From positions 3,774,699 through 3,838,698 of the forward strand of contig NC_049981.1 of NCBI RefSeq assembly GCF_000003815.2: a DNA stretch of 64,000 bases, in the 5' to 3' direction. The DNA comes from Branchiostoma floridae. Taxonomy: Eukaryota; Chordata; Leptocardii; Amphioxiformes; Branchiostomatidae. The position numbers and the translations under genes are program-made. The notes below the pieces were generated by a model that was given only the letters and a program-made list of their open reading frames with translations, did no database searches and had not been told where the DNA came from. Below are positions 58,701-61,632 of this stretch, in pieces. The number at the start of each line of letters is the position of its first letter. Position 1 is the first letter of the stretch.

Positions 58701-61585
58701 GCGATGAAATGGTAACCTTTACATGTTTATACTTCTATTCTAGATTGATTAATGAAAAAAAAGTTACATTTTCCACTTGGATACATATGGGTTTAAACCT
58801 ACTGGAGTTACAGCCCAGAACCTCCGCCCTCATGGCGATGTGAAGATTCCATGACTGAGGCAGGAAACGCACATAACGGGCATCAACAGAGTAGTTCAGT
58901 AGGTTGGTTACAGGGGTGTTAATGTCGGTGTTCCCTGGAAAGACCTGTTACAAGGTAAACGGAGGATTTAGGTAAGGCTACTGTACTTACTCTTCCTCAC
59001 AGTATAGTTTCTTTAGCGTTAGATTATAAAAGATCAAAAAGCTAGTCTCCGTATTGTCGGCCCGATACAAAAACATTGACAGCATAGATCAAAACAAATG
59101 AATCGAAGTAATTATAATGGTCTTTTACGAGATTAATTAATAATGTTTTATGATATCTTAAGTAATTCAAACATGAAAAAGACATTTTGATACTCAACGT
59201 ACCACGTCTGAGCCATTGCTGTCGGTATATGGTGTCCAATTGACCCAATCCGTGCTGTACTGGAGTTTGTATGACGTCACCCACTGCTGGTAAATAGGGC
59301 CAAGTCGACCCTGGATGACGGTGCCAGTTACACGCTTCATTGCCTTAAAATCCACCTGAAAGTACGTAATTTTTCCGTTAAAAAACACGAAAATACGCGA
59401 AAAGCGGATACGTCTCTTCATTTGTTTATCACCTTCGCCAAGAATGTTTTGGGCGCTGTTTGTGGTTCAGTGTTTGTGACTGGACGCGTTATTTTGTTTG
59501 TGACAGCTGAGAGGGTGTGGATGGATTCTCAGGTGTCTGCAAGTTCGATTACAGTAGTACACCCTGTTGTTTCCTGTTGTACTGCAGCAAACAGTTGTCT
59601 TTTATCAGTGTCATTATTGAAACGTCGGACTTTTCCAAATTTATACACAATTGCTTGTCAATGAGAAAAATCTATTTGGAGTATCTTATTACTAAATGTC
59701 TAACATGCATCGGCGTATGGGTTTTATATCTTGTGCCCTGGCCATTCTTTGATCATAATGGTTTAAGTTAACCCTCAAGCACCCGACCTTTTTTTGCGAC
59801 TAAAATGACCGAGTGGGGTCCAAACGGACCCCAAAATGTTTTGTTCATTAAATCTCAGTACCATTTCTTATCGGCGATCATTGTATATACATTGCTTCGT
59901 CAATGTAAGAGGAAGATTTTGAGATGTTAAGGTGTTGCTAATTCCAACTCATTATCATAATTTATGCAAAAGTTCAGAAGGACCACGTTTTGCACTAAAC
60001 CTATTCCGACCAGATAGGGGAATTTTGAGGCCCTCAGCAACTCGCATAACTCATGAACGGCTAGAGCTAAAGCTACGAAACTTAGTAATTTATCACATAA
60101 TATTGTTTGCAAAAGTTTTTAATCAATAAAGTAAGTTTATCATTTTTGGGGGTCGCCATGGCAACCATATTCTAACAGTCATATTTTTGCCAAAATTTGA
60201 CAATTTCAATTCAAACAATGTTTTCTTGGTAAACTACACCTGTTTTCTGACAACAATTAAACTATATGAAATTTAATGTAATTTTCATGACTTAAAATTT
60301 ATAATTCATGCTAATTTCATGACGTCATTGGTCAAAATCTAAGATGACCGCCCTGCTGATTAGGCAAATGACGTCATGATGTCGTCACATTACATGTTGA
60401 TGACACAAAAAGTTGTTGCGATGATTTAGGTTTACATTCTTATTATTGTCTAAAAGTTGGGTAGTCATACTGTAAGTGGTTAAGGAGTTAGCTTCCAAAG
60501 TTTGTTTAAAAAACTGCACAGTTTTGGTTGGGTCCACGCAAATCCACGCAACATCTGCTTGACAGTATCCAATTACCGCATGGTCTAGATAACTCAGACT
60601 TGGACCAATACACCGAAAGACGTACAATTTCGATTACAAAAACAGCTAGGCCATGTTGATTTGATTATATGGATGACATCCTCCGGGAACTCCAAAACTG
60701 ATACGAGCGAGCGAATAAAAAAAGTTTGGCCAAAAAAAAAAAATTGGCAAAAAAAAAAGTTGCCTTCAGTATGAAATCCAAGTGGCCAGGAAGGTTGAAC
60801 ATAGGACTAAACACACATAGTATGGTATACCAACAGTTAGGTGTAGAGACCAGTACATCATACGGGTGCAAAACATTTTTTTTTCTTCTTGGACCAATCC
60901 GAAAAAAACAGACCTGAAAAAAAACACAGAGGAACAGGTTTCGCCAATTACAAAATGGACACACTATGTCGGCAGCCGTTTGGGGTCTAACCGGGGGGCC
61001 AAGAAGACAACAAGAGCGAAGTCAAGTAGAGTTTATAGTCAATTGCACCAAGTTTCTACAGTTTTCTGATACTTTTTTTCAATCTACGGAATATTTGTGC
61101 TCATTTTACAGCTGCTTTGCACAATTTATTGTGTGGTCGAAAACTTTTTTTTTTGGAAATGGCCAAAAATTGGTGCGAGCGCGGATGTCATCCATATAAT
61201 CAAATCAACGTGGCCCTACTGCGAAAAGAAAGGAACGTCCATCATCGCGCAACTGAGTACAGATGACATACCAAACCACATACGAATGCTGCAAACGGAA
61301 CATAAAGATATAGGTGCGAACACTCAACGCAAAAACAGTTCACAATACTTTGTCGACGGAGATTACCCTCCAGTCACAAAGTAAAACATAGCGTTACCTG
61401 CAACCACTGTCCAATGTCGTTCCGCGCGGCTGCCCAGCCACCCGAGCCTGAATCCCAGTTTAACCGTCCGCGGTAAGGCGCACGATTTGCATGATGGTAA
61501 GAGGATGCAGTGATGCTGCTATCAGGTATGGCACCAGATTCCATCCCAAGTGGATGCAGACAGTCTGAGGTAACCTCACCTACAG
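3019..61585 (-). CDS. Polycystin-1-like multidomain membrane protein (64-exon model, 5' end missing)
   Basis: Large receptor/channel-like protein of the polycystin-1 family, expected in the plasma or ciliary membrane with a huge extracellular part. Order: 7 F5/8C, Methyltransf_FA, sushi, EGF, FTP, 3 F5/8C, Methyltransf_FA, sushi, EGF, Methyltransf_FA, sushi, Thr/Ser linker, GAIN-like region, GPS-like motif, TM1, PLAT, further membrane segments with a polycystin domain, short helical tail. I placed every exon by an AG acceptor and a GT donor (one GC) and checked phase from exon to exon; all junctions are compatible, and the only broken frame lies inside the D8 middle exon. Coding total is about 12.2 kb. 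No initiator Met or signal peptide is visible: the first exon seen starts in phase 1. The polycystin half is secure; joining the block above 33 kb to it is inference. The reverse strand shows only shadow ORFs over these exons. Confidence 0.75.
3306..3392. repeat. Short AATATTTCATGGCAAT tandem repeat
   Basis: Four to five diverged units of 20-22 bp just outside the terminal coding exon. Confidence 0.75.
3590..4262. repeat. Degenerate tandem repeat of about 115-120 bp units
   Basis: About five to six units in the last intron, each with versions of AAGAATGGACTCTTCCAG, AAAATTGCAAAATAGACC and GTCCAAAAATACATCC. Translations on either strand are repeats, not proteins. Confidence 0.75.
4430..4925. 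repeat. Tandem units of about 200 bp, locus 1
   Basis: Two to three units with CGCAAAAATAAGCATTTTGT, AGTGCACC... and CCAAATTTCAGGTCA... phrases. Related loci at 30.96-31.56 kb (opposite strand) and 28.15-28.44 kb. Followed by GAAA repeats and a hairpin at 5,007-5,040. Confidence 0.65.
5007..5040. repeat. Terminal hairpin after the 200-bp tandem units
   Basis: ATATTTCA and TGAAATAT flank CCATACCTATGGTATGG, making a long stem with a tiny loop. Just after a GAAA run. Probably the 3' end of a mobile element that includes the tandem units. Confidence 0.6.
5098..5918 (-). CDS. Polycystin channel domain: last helices and pore segment (three exons)
   Basis: Exons 5918-5758, 5634-5380 and 5245-5098. 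Contains [19 protein letters not shown], then [37 protein letters not shown] in the pore-helix position and [18 protein letters not shown] for the last helix. The final exon carries the cytosolic start ([14 protein letters not shown] ...). In cation-conducting PKD2-type proteins the filter reads LGD; here it is LGR, so this protein may be a non-conducting partner subunit. Confidence 0.87.
6116..8067 (-). CDS. Polycystin channel domain: TM6, extracellular polycystin (TOP) domain, next two helices
   Basis: Exons 8067-7850, 7498-7324, 7039-6895 and 6597-6116. TM6 lies near [19 protein letters not shown]. The extracellular part has [19 protein letters not shown] and [15 protein letters not shown], which fit the WxWL and RxGPxRLR positions of the family, then [20 protein letters not shown]. 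Two helices follow: [19 protein letters not shown] and [19 protein letters not shown]. The two Cys of this domain (NCSSKD and SSACLTT) lie in different exons. Confidence 0.88.
7616..7735. repeat. CCAA/CCAG simple repeat
   Basis: Imperfect tetranucleotide run in the intron between exons 7850-8067 and 7324-7498. Confidence 0.9.
8321..9520 (-). CDS. Membrane segments after the PLAT domain (TM2 to TM5, two exons)
   Basis: Exons 9520-8974 and 8471-8321. Hydrophobic helices occur near [53 protein letters not shown] and [16 protein letters not shown] running into [16 protein letters not shown]. The FLLEPVQ end is typical of this family. The second exon extends past the helix through a hydrophilic loop to a GTGAGT donor at 8,320; that end is supported by phase with the next exon. 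Confidence 0.84.
9641..10717 (-). CDS. PLAT domain (three exons)
   Basis: Exons 10717-10457, 10225-10065 and 9730-9641. Core motifs are [30 protein letters not shown], then [23 protein letters not shown], and finally [18 protein letters not shown]. This is the cytosolic beta-sandwich between TM1 and TM2 of polycystin-1 proteins, known in the family to bind lipids and proteins. All three exon phases agree (0-0, 0-2, 2-2). Confidence 0.88.
10997..11242 (-). CDS. Second half of GPS motif and first transmembrane segment
   Basis: One 246-bp phase 0-0 exon. Begins [17 protein letters not shown], giving the last two Cys of a GPS (four Cys in all with the previous exon, plus TW), then an extracellular stretch and a hydrophobic segment near [22 protein letters not shown]1 of the eleven in polycystin-1 proteins. 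The His of the normal CxCxHxT cleavage motif is missing, so self-cleavage is doubtful. Confidence 0.82.
11545..14441 (-). CDS. GAIN-like region before the GPS (five exons)
   Basis: Exons 14441-14354, 13510-13314, 12972-12748, 12586-12028 and 11717-11545. The first three are charged and helical (for example [20 protein letters not shown]), the 559-bp exon is beta-rich with [17 protein letters not shown] and [13 protein letters not shown], and the last ends in [18 protein letters not shown], the first half of a GPS. In the polycystin-1 and adhesion-receptor families this region folds as a GAIN domain. A polycystin REJ domain is not recognisable. An intron here (13.6-14.1 kb) contains a MITE. 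Confidence 0.72.
13615..14098. mobile_element. TA-flanked MITE, copy 1 (CAGTCAAACC ends)
   Basis: 484 bp with ends CAGTCAAACCTGTCTATAGC and, inverted, CAGTCAAACCCGTATTAGC, flanked by TA on both sides. Internal repeats of TGGCCACTATAGACAGG. TA duplication and these ends suggest a pogo/Tigger or Tc1-mariner derived non-autonomous element. Lies in the GAIN-region intron. Confidence 0.8.
14599..15055 (-). CDS. Thr/Ser-rich mucin-like linker and acidic segment (two exons)
   Basis: Exons 15055-14870 and 14762-14599, joined in phase 1. The first is almost wholly Thr, Ser, Gln and Pro, including a run of seven Thr from a CAA/ACA-type repeat. The second begins with an acidic stretch ([15 protein letters not shown]) and returns to Thr/Pro-rich sequence ([15 protein letters not shown]). 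No fold expected; likely an O-glycosylated stalk that holds the lectin array away from the membrane part. Exon limits rest on splice signals and phase only. Confidence 0.65.
15362..15556 (-). CDS. Sushi-like module C
   Basis: Single 195-bp phase 1-1 exon: [47 protein letters not shown]. Last globular module before the Thr/Ser-rich linker. No EGF follows this copy, unlike copies A and B. Confidence 0.78.
15877..16991 (-). CDS. Methyltransf_FA module C (two exons, shorter first half)
   Basis: Exons 16991-16761 and 16071-15877. First half: [45 protein letters not shown], ending EQTTG; at 231 bp it is about 70 bp shorter than modules A and B, losing the segment around the YLYPWDDD strand. Second half: [39 protein letters not shown] more diverged third copy of the module. 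Confidence 0.72.
17303..17425 (-). CDS. Calcium-binding EGF module B
   Basis: Single 123-bp phase 1-1 exon: [27 protein letters not shown] and a last Cys, six Cys in EGF spacing with the calcium-binding DxDEC start. The position usually held by Gly before the final loop is Trp (CSEWF) where module A has Gly. Pairs with the EGF at 33,234-33,112. Confidence 0.88.
17627..17821 (-). CDS. Sushi-like module B
   Basis: Single 195-bp phase 1-1 exon: [47 protein letters not shown]. Nearly the same as modules A and C, so all three derive from one exon. Sits 261 bases upstream (in transcription order) of Methyltransf_FA module B's end. Confidence 0.78.
18082..19450 (-). CDS. Methyltransf_FA module B (two exons)
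   Basis: Exons 19450-19148 and 18273-18082. First half: [35 protein letters not shown], ending RYTSTG. Second half: [38 protein letters not shown]. Closest to module A, including the shared [14 protein letters not shown] stretch. The intron between the halves holds a 245-bp perfect-looking foldback. Confidence 0.74.
18807..19051. mobile_element. Large foldback element in the Methyltransf_FA B intron
   Basis: Two arms of roughly 110 bp are nearly perfect reverse complements: left GTTAATAGAAGTTTTCATCG, right CGATGAAAACTTCTATTAAC. The centre contains nested CTCGCGAGAACT palindromes. TAATCGTTCAAG occurs just right of it (19,052-19,063) and again at 18,758-18,769, a possible target duplication. 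Would form a stable hairpin in the intron RNA. Confidence 0.8.
20167..20168 (-). promoter_or_regulatory. Non-canonical GC splice donor
   Basis: The D10 third exon ends ATAG and the intron begins GCAAGT. The exon then has the 142-bp length and phase 1 end seen in its siblings, which use GTAAGT or GTAGGT. A single T-to-C change from a normal GTAAGT donor explains it; GC-AG introns are a known minor class and usually keep the strong AAGT context seen here. Confidence 0.7.
20169..21658 (-). CDS. F5/8 type C domain D10 (three exons, GC donor)
   Basis: Exons 21658-21477, 20786-20640 and 20310-20169. Shows [57 protein letters not shown] and [10 protein letters not shown]. The third exon has the standard 142-bp length only if it ends at 20,169, where the intron starts with GCAAGT rather than GT. 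It is the last F5/8C domain before the Methyltransf_FA/sushi/EGF block. Confidence 0.85.
21906..23607 (-). CDS. F5/8 type C domain D9 (three exons)
   Basis: Exons 23607-23441, 22731-22585 and 22047-21906. Shows [57 protein letters not shown] and [12 protein letters not shown] tRNA-like SINE head begins about 30 bases past the first exon's donor. All three exons keep frame and the 1-0/0-0/0-1 phase pattern. Confidence 0.86.
23159..23412 (-). mobile_element. tRNA-derived SINE-like element in the D9 intron
   Basis: Minus strand shows a tRNA-like head with A-box TATCTCAGCTGTTAGCGG (23,410-23,393) and B-box GAGTTCGATCC (23,367-23,357) at the normal spacing. After it, 23,341-23,159 has inverted ends GGGCGCGGTC. 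The head looks like an RNA polymerase III promoter; a foldback neighbour rather than one unit is also possible. Confidence 0.6.
24038..24121. repeat. TG microsatellite
   Basis: Two TG runs interrupted by TTTCTGTACGTGCG, in the D8-D9 intron. Confidence 0.95.
24412..25764 (-). CDS. F5/8 type C domain D8 (three exons, frameshift in the middle exon)
   Basis: Exons 25764-25598, 25047-24891 and 24556-24412. Shows [54 protein letters not shown] and [11 protein letters not shown]. The middle exon is 157 bp, not a multiple of three, because one extra base sits near 24,933 compared with every sibling; splice sites are normal. Read as is, the frame is lost after SADR. Sequencing or assembly error, a polymorphism, or a decaying domain are all possible. 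Confidence 0.82.
25786..25875. repeat. AATAATATG-type minisatellite
   Basis: Repeats of GATAATATGCAAAATAATAT in two nearly identical 36-bp copies preceded by shorter variants, about 20 bases upstream of the D8 first-exon acceptor. Confidence 0.85.
27790..27960 (-). pseudogene. Second Penelope-like C-terminal fragment
   Basis: Minus-strand reading at about 27,900-27,805 gives [17 protein letters not shown] followed by [14 protein letters not shown], the same KEAIxIR...MNRD signature as the fragment at 36.7 kb. Frame is lost on both sides. It sits in the intron between the FTP domain and D8. Confidence 0.5.
28610..29631 (-). CDS. Fucolectin-type (FTP) domain (two exons)
   Basis: Exons 29631-29421 and 28848-28610 (phase 1 in, phase 2 between, phase 1 out). 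The first has [24 protein letters not shown] and WWVDLGQSY; the second has [19 protein letters not shown], then [18 protein letters not shown] and LCEVQVFS. These are hallmarks of the eel-fucolectin/tachylectin-4/pentraxin-1 domain, a calcium-dependent fucose-binding fold related to F5/8C. An alternative acceptor at the GTAG near 29,613 would remove a few N-terminal residues. Whether it is an internal module or the first domain of a separate downstream gene is open. Confidence 0.87.
29078..29215. mobile_element. Degraded fragment of the CAGTCAAACC MITE family
   Basis: Starts TTAAACCCGTCTATAGTG and keeps the TCAATTGAAAAAAT and AGGGACCACC blocks found in the two longer copies; no intact ends. 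Confidence 0.5.
29697..30780. mobile_element. hAT-like element with terminal inverted repeats, containing the assembly gap
   Basis: Left end TAGGGGTGGGTACCGGT and right end (reverse complement) CAGGGTGGGTACCGGT are near-perfect inverted repeats. Flanks are TTCCAGGA and TTCCAGAG, an imperfect 8-bp target duplication, the size hAT elements make. Inside are palindromic CAGGTCCAGGTT-type runs at 30,055-30,120. No transposase is visible, but 180 bases are unknown. Related internal sequence without the ends occurs at 60.66-61.18 kb. Confidence 0.65.
30575..30754. other. Assembly gap (180 N)
   Basis: Run of unknown bases inside the hAT-like element; true length unknown. ORFs across it are artefacts. 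Confidence 1.
30960..31560. repeat. Tandem units of about 200 bp, locus 2
   Basis: Three diverged units, reverse complement of those at 4.4-4.9 kb (TTGGGGATTTTGGGCCAT, ACAGAGGTGCACTGGACTTC). Confidence 0.55.
33112..33234 (-). CDS. Calcium-binding EGF module A
   Basis: Single 123-bp exon, phase 1 at both ends. Encodes [16 protein letters not shown], then [11 protein letters not shown] and a final Cys: six Cys with the DxDEC start and the N...Y/F positions of calcium-binding EGF domains. Its twin is at 17,425-17,303. It is the last recognisable exon before a 3.5 kb stretch containing transposons and the assembly gap. Confidence 0.88.
33440..33515. repeat. Decamer tandem repeat CCGAAAACAA
   Basis: Four perfect and further imperfect CCGAAAACAA units, continuing as degenerate copies to about 33,620. 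In the intron between sushi A and EGF A. Confidence 0.9.
34321..35363 (+). repeat. 1-kb non-coding repeat, copy A
   Basis: Begins TAGAGTTCGGCGACCTCATA and ends with the hairpin CCTCCATGACATTTCATGGA(GG). Contains repeated TTAATTATGCAAAT phrases and a CA run at 35.28-35.32 kb. An inverted copy is at 57,153-58,190; diverged partial copies at about 32.5-33.03 kb and 27.7 kb. No ORF. Confidence 0.75.
35473..35667 (-). CDS. Sushi-like module A
   Basis: Single 195-bp exon with phase 1 at both ends. Encodes [11 protein letters not shown], then [26 protein letters not shown] and [10 protein letters not shown]. The Cys spacing and the late Trp before the last Cys fit a complement control (sushi) fold with an extra Cys pair near the start. 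The same exon recurs at 17,821-17,627 and 15,556-15,362 with very high identity, always after a Methyltransf_FA module. Confidence 0.78.
35943..36540 (-). CDS. Methyltransf_FA module A (two exons)
   Basis: Exons 36540-36241 and 36137-35943, both phase 1 at each end. The first half has [14 protein letters not shown], then [12 protein letters not shown] and the end of the first exon near GYSSTG. The second half has [30 protein letters not shown] and FMFNCTQG. The FW-I-W, glycine-rich and FM-WTDP features fit the farnesoic acid O-methyltransferase-like domain, an extracellular beta domain in animals whose name does not imply enzyme activity here. Naming rests on motif memory; a profile search would settle it. 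Confidence 0.72.
36652..36936 (+). pseudogene. Penelope-like (GIY-YIG-associated) retroelement fragment
   Basis: Open frame of about 94 codons, sense to the plus strand, just outside Methyltransf_FA exon 1. Shows [34 protein letters not shown] and a DPLL end. The pattern KEAIxIR...P.LNRDGG..Y is typical of the C-terminal end of Penelope-like and GIY-YIG retroelement proteins. No catalytic domain is present. Assignment is from motif memory. Confidence 0.55.
38235..38700. repeat. Dispersed duplicated segment, copy 1
   Basis: Aligns with 61,940-62,345 (GGTATCAATATCAGATGACT, AAAGGTCATGAACTGCTG, GAGCACTCAGTCATGCGC) and again with 62.9 kb (AACGGGCGCGCTT). Non-coding as far as I can see; in the intron after D7. 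Confidence 0.7.
39153..40597 (-). CDS. F5/8 type C domain D7 (three exons)
   Basis: Exons 40597-40419, 39678-39532 and 39294-39153. Shows [57 protein letters not shown] and [11 protein letters not shown]. The middle exon carries an extra Cys (ATCMGSDG) not seen in the other copies, a possible unpaired thiol. It is the last F5/8C domain of the upstream array; after it comes a 2.6 kb intron and then the Methyltransf_FA module. Confidence 0.86.
40924..42704 (-). CDS. F5/8 type C domain D6 (three exons, longer middle exon)
   Basis: Exons 42704-42523, 41511-41350 and 41068-40924. Shows [57 protein letters not shown] and [11 protein letters not shown]. The middle exon is 162 bp against 147 bp in most siblings, adding five residues (around [10 protein letters not shown]) in the loop after GR. 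A foldback element of about 290 bp ends roughly 15 bases beyond the first exon's donor. Confidence 0.86.
42222..42507. mobile_element. Foldback MITE next to the D6 first-exon donor
   Basis: Left arm from CATCCTCCTACGCAGGGATA pairs over about 80-90 bp with the right arm ending CCTACGTAGGAGGATGG. Similarity may continue outward to about 42,519. The donor of exon 42,704-42,523 lies only some 15 bases away. Confidence 0.75.
43287..45102 (-). CDS. F5/8 type C domain D5 (three exons)
   Basis: Exons 45102-44939, 43938-43792 and 43428-43287. Shows [55 protein letters not shown] and [11 protein letters not shown]. The intron between the first and second exons contains a 539-bp TA-flanked MITE, and a CA/GA microsatellite lies just downstream of the second exon. 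Frame and splice sites are intact. Confidence 0.86.
43666..43718. repeat. CA/GA compound microsatellite
   Basis: CA run followed directly by a GA run, about 75 bases downstream of the D5 middle exon. Confidence 0.95.
43992..44530. mobile_element. TA-flanked MITE, copy 2 (CAGTCAAACC ends)
   Basis: 539 bp in the D5 intron, same orientation and TA flanks as the copy at 13.6 kb, with matching interior (TTTCTCACCAAGTAACATTG). A degraded partial third copy is at about 29,078-29,215. Confidence 0.8.
45302..46723 (-). CDS. F5/8 type C domain D4 (three exons)
   Basis: Exons 46723-46542, 45985-45839 and 45443-45302. Shows [55 protein letters not shown] and [10 protein letters not shown]. This is the compact copy of the D2 arrangement: introns of about 0.55 and 0.4 kb, with no mobile element inside. 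It therefore serves as the empty-site reference for the insertions in D2. Confidence 0.87.
47366..53521 (-). CDS. F5/8 type C domain D3 (three exons, split by a LINE)
   Basis: Exons 53521-53349, 47917-47768 and 47507-47366. Shows [53 protein letters not shown] and the ending [10 protein letters not shown]. The domain matches D1 in its middle and last exons. The intron between the first and second exons is 5.4 kb and carries a non-LTR retrotransposon in the opposite orientation (about 48.9-52.4 kb). Splice sites and frame on both sides are intact, so the domain can still be made if the LINE is spliced out. Confidence 0.86.
48860..52392 (+). mobile_element. Near full-length non-LTR retrotransposon (CR1/L2-like)
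   Basis: Lies antisense inside the D3 intron. Carries the endonuclease/reverse-transcriptase ORF listed separately, a 3' tail with a polyadenylation-like AATAAA and a terminal run of ATTC repeats at about 52,375-52,389, as in CR1/L2-type elements. The 5' end is uncertain: a short open stretch at 48,886-49,158 could be remnant ORF1 or untranslated leader. The paralogous D1 intron lacks the element. Confidence 0.75.
49168..51930 (+). CDS. Non-LTR retrotransposon endonuclease and reverse transcriptase, truncated by a stop codon
   Basis: Encodes the element's replication enzyme. The apurinic-like endonuclease occupies roughly residues 108-320, with TESWF (49.59 kb), GDFN (49,940) and SDHNMVLW (50.1 kb). 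The reverse transcriptase follows with [31 protein letters not shown] (51.15 kb), PQGTLLGP and FVDD in the catalytic box (51,412-51,423). The C-terminal part has [15 protein letters not shown]. Translation stops at TGA 51,928-51,930, but the same frame stays open and family-like to a TAA near 52,139, so the stop is probably a CGA-to-TGA change. The annotated start may be early; ATG at 49,210 is equally possible. This is a 920-residue reading against perhaps 990 in the unmutated form. Confidence 0.88.
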   Translation: MLSPYFGLLQVRAIMALQGAFRYSSSAIKALSCYSKLTATVKRTIIECGIKKYFHARGSRGGKNVVKPIPVVTGNRHKPPNRCEQTHFPRVLCNVKKVQVNKIHQPYHPTILLCNPRSLVNRLDEFQTILLQHNVGIAAVTESWFSPDMPETCLSVDGYTLFSRCRPNRRGGGVALYVKDSIPANLMQDIPVPHELECLWVSIKPRRLPRGLSEVVTCTVYNPPASRHQDELLEYLITETDRIRTRHPEAGLVILGDFNRLNTIDICNGNGMTQVVDTPTRGQAILDVIVTDLKGSYHKPEVISPLGLSDHNMVLWRAKIHQVLDETKTKTVRPMRDSDVRAFGQWLCSYQWEEVHEAPSCELKTNAFYETLQDAIEKYFPTRRVKMHCTDKQWISPELKSLILKRQETFSDGKLCLWRQLRNKVNREIKKAKSVYYFERVRKLKREDPATWYRELRTMLNMQHKDVLVNIPGNVTADSLFIANHINQQFAAVAQGRPCLDPTLLPAYMPCRAPPPEVFPWDVYNILRKLKVGKAPGPDQLSSRVLREFACEFSTPLADILNASLKEGYVPQQWKDAIVVPLPKSQPPSISKLLPVSLTSQLAKVAETFVSKWLLRDIRRSLDPQQYGSLKGRSTAQYLVSLLDYVTKESDKLGNITTMVMTDFSKAFDRIDHTVAINKLLKLGASPCLIPWISNFLSNRRQRVRYDSLLSDWESLSYSVPQGTLLGPIIFLAVFDDALREALVQEWKFVDDLSMAESRHHSEPSILQSELDTFSDWAKLNHMLLNAEKCKVMVFCWMKVPPSPPVLKIDGTQLEIVPVTCLLGVWLQANLKWSVQVDKVLSKANGRLFMLRKVKRFNLPTDDLVQVYTSYVRPVVEYCAPVWHPGLTSSQTIRLERVQKRALRTILGEHYIDYETALLT
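53720..56952 (-). CDS. F5/8 type C domain D2 (three exons)
   Basis: Exons 56952-56771, 54266-54114 and 53861-53720. Shows [52 protein letters not shown] and the ending [10 protein letters not shown]. The first exon is almost identical to that of D4, and the second and third are also closest to D4, marking a recent duplication. The intron between exons 1 and 2 is enlarged by a 1.7 kb retroelement-containing insertion that the D4 intron lacks. Confidence 0.87.
54331..56050 (+). mobile_element. Retroelement-containing insertion in the D2 intron
   Basis: The matching D4 intron reads straight through at AATCTAACTATGCC, while D2 is interrupted, with TAAC at both edges (54,327-54,330 and 56,047-56,050). 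The insertion of about 1.72 kb holds the reverse-transcriptase fragment below and an A-rich 3' end with AATAAA near 55,580. Sequence outside 54.53-55.6 kb is unassigned and may be a second, nested element. Confidence 0.65.
54510..55280 (+). pseudogene. 5'-truncated non-LTR reverse-transcriptase fragment
   Basis: Open frame from just after a TAA at 54,507 to TAG/TAA near 55,280. It starts close to the catalytic box, with [12 protein letters not shown] at 54,552-54,587, and continues through [28 protein letters not shown] and [19 protein letters not shown], the C-terminal third of a CR1/Jockey-group element. The endonuclease and the first RT blocks are missing, as expected from incomplete reverse transcription. 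It differs from the LINE at 49-52 kb and is a separate family. Confidence 0.82.
57153..58190 (-). repeat. 1-kb non-coding repeat, copy B (inverted)
   Basis: Reverse complement of the element at 34.3-35.4 kb along nearly all its length, including the TG microsatellite at 57.19-57.22 kb. Lies in the D1-D2 intron; the matching D3-D4 intron lacks it. Confidence 0.75.
58803..61585 (-). CDS. F5/8 type C domain D1 (three exons)
   Basis: Exons 61585-61398, 59355-59203 and 58944-58803. The first encodes the [18 protein letters not shown] start and ends in IGQWLQ; the second begins [17 protein letters not shown] and holds [12 protein letters not shown]; the third begins VFPGNTD and closes with EVLGCNS. 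The two conserved Cys near the ends would form the usual disulfide. F5/8C domains are beta-sandwich lectin-like folds that bind sugars, lipids or proteins. This is the most upstream exon group found; its phase-1 acceptor means more coding sequence lies further 5'. Closest relative in the window is D3. Confidence 0.85.
59768..60482. mobile_element. Possible piggyBac-like TTAA insertion
   Basis: Starts TTAACCCTCAAGCACCCG with an inner GGGGTCC...GGACCCC palindrome, and ends in GGTTAA. The D3 intron shows a candidate empty site (AGGTTAAAGGTAGCTCG at about 48.5 kb) against TTAAGGAGTTAGCTTCC here. No transposase. Confidence 0.4.
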
Positions 61586-61632
61586 CTGAAAATTAACCAT
61601 TACCAGTAGAGATCGCTTGCTGTTTGCCAATC

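Larger units (their letters stand above)
45102..61585 (-). repeat. Tandem duplication of a two-domain F5/8C unit (D1-D2 and D3-D4)
   Basis: D1 pairs with D3, D2 with D4, and the first exon after each unit (D3, D5) also pairs. Offsets between matching exons are 8,064, 11,438, 11,437, 10,229, 8,281, 8,418 and 8,419 bases; the changes match insertions in one copy only. Intron sequence aligns as well, for example around 48.2-48.5 kb with 59.45-59.77 kb and 46.02-46.5 kb with 56.04-56.47 kb. Confidence 0.8.
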
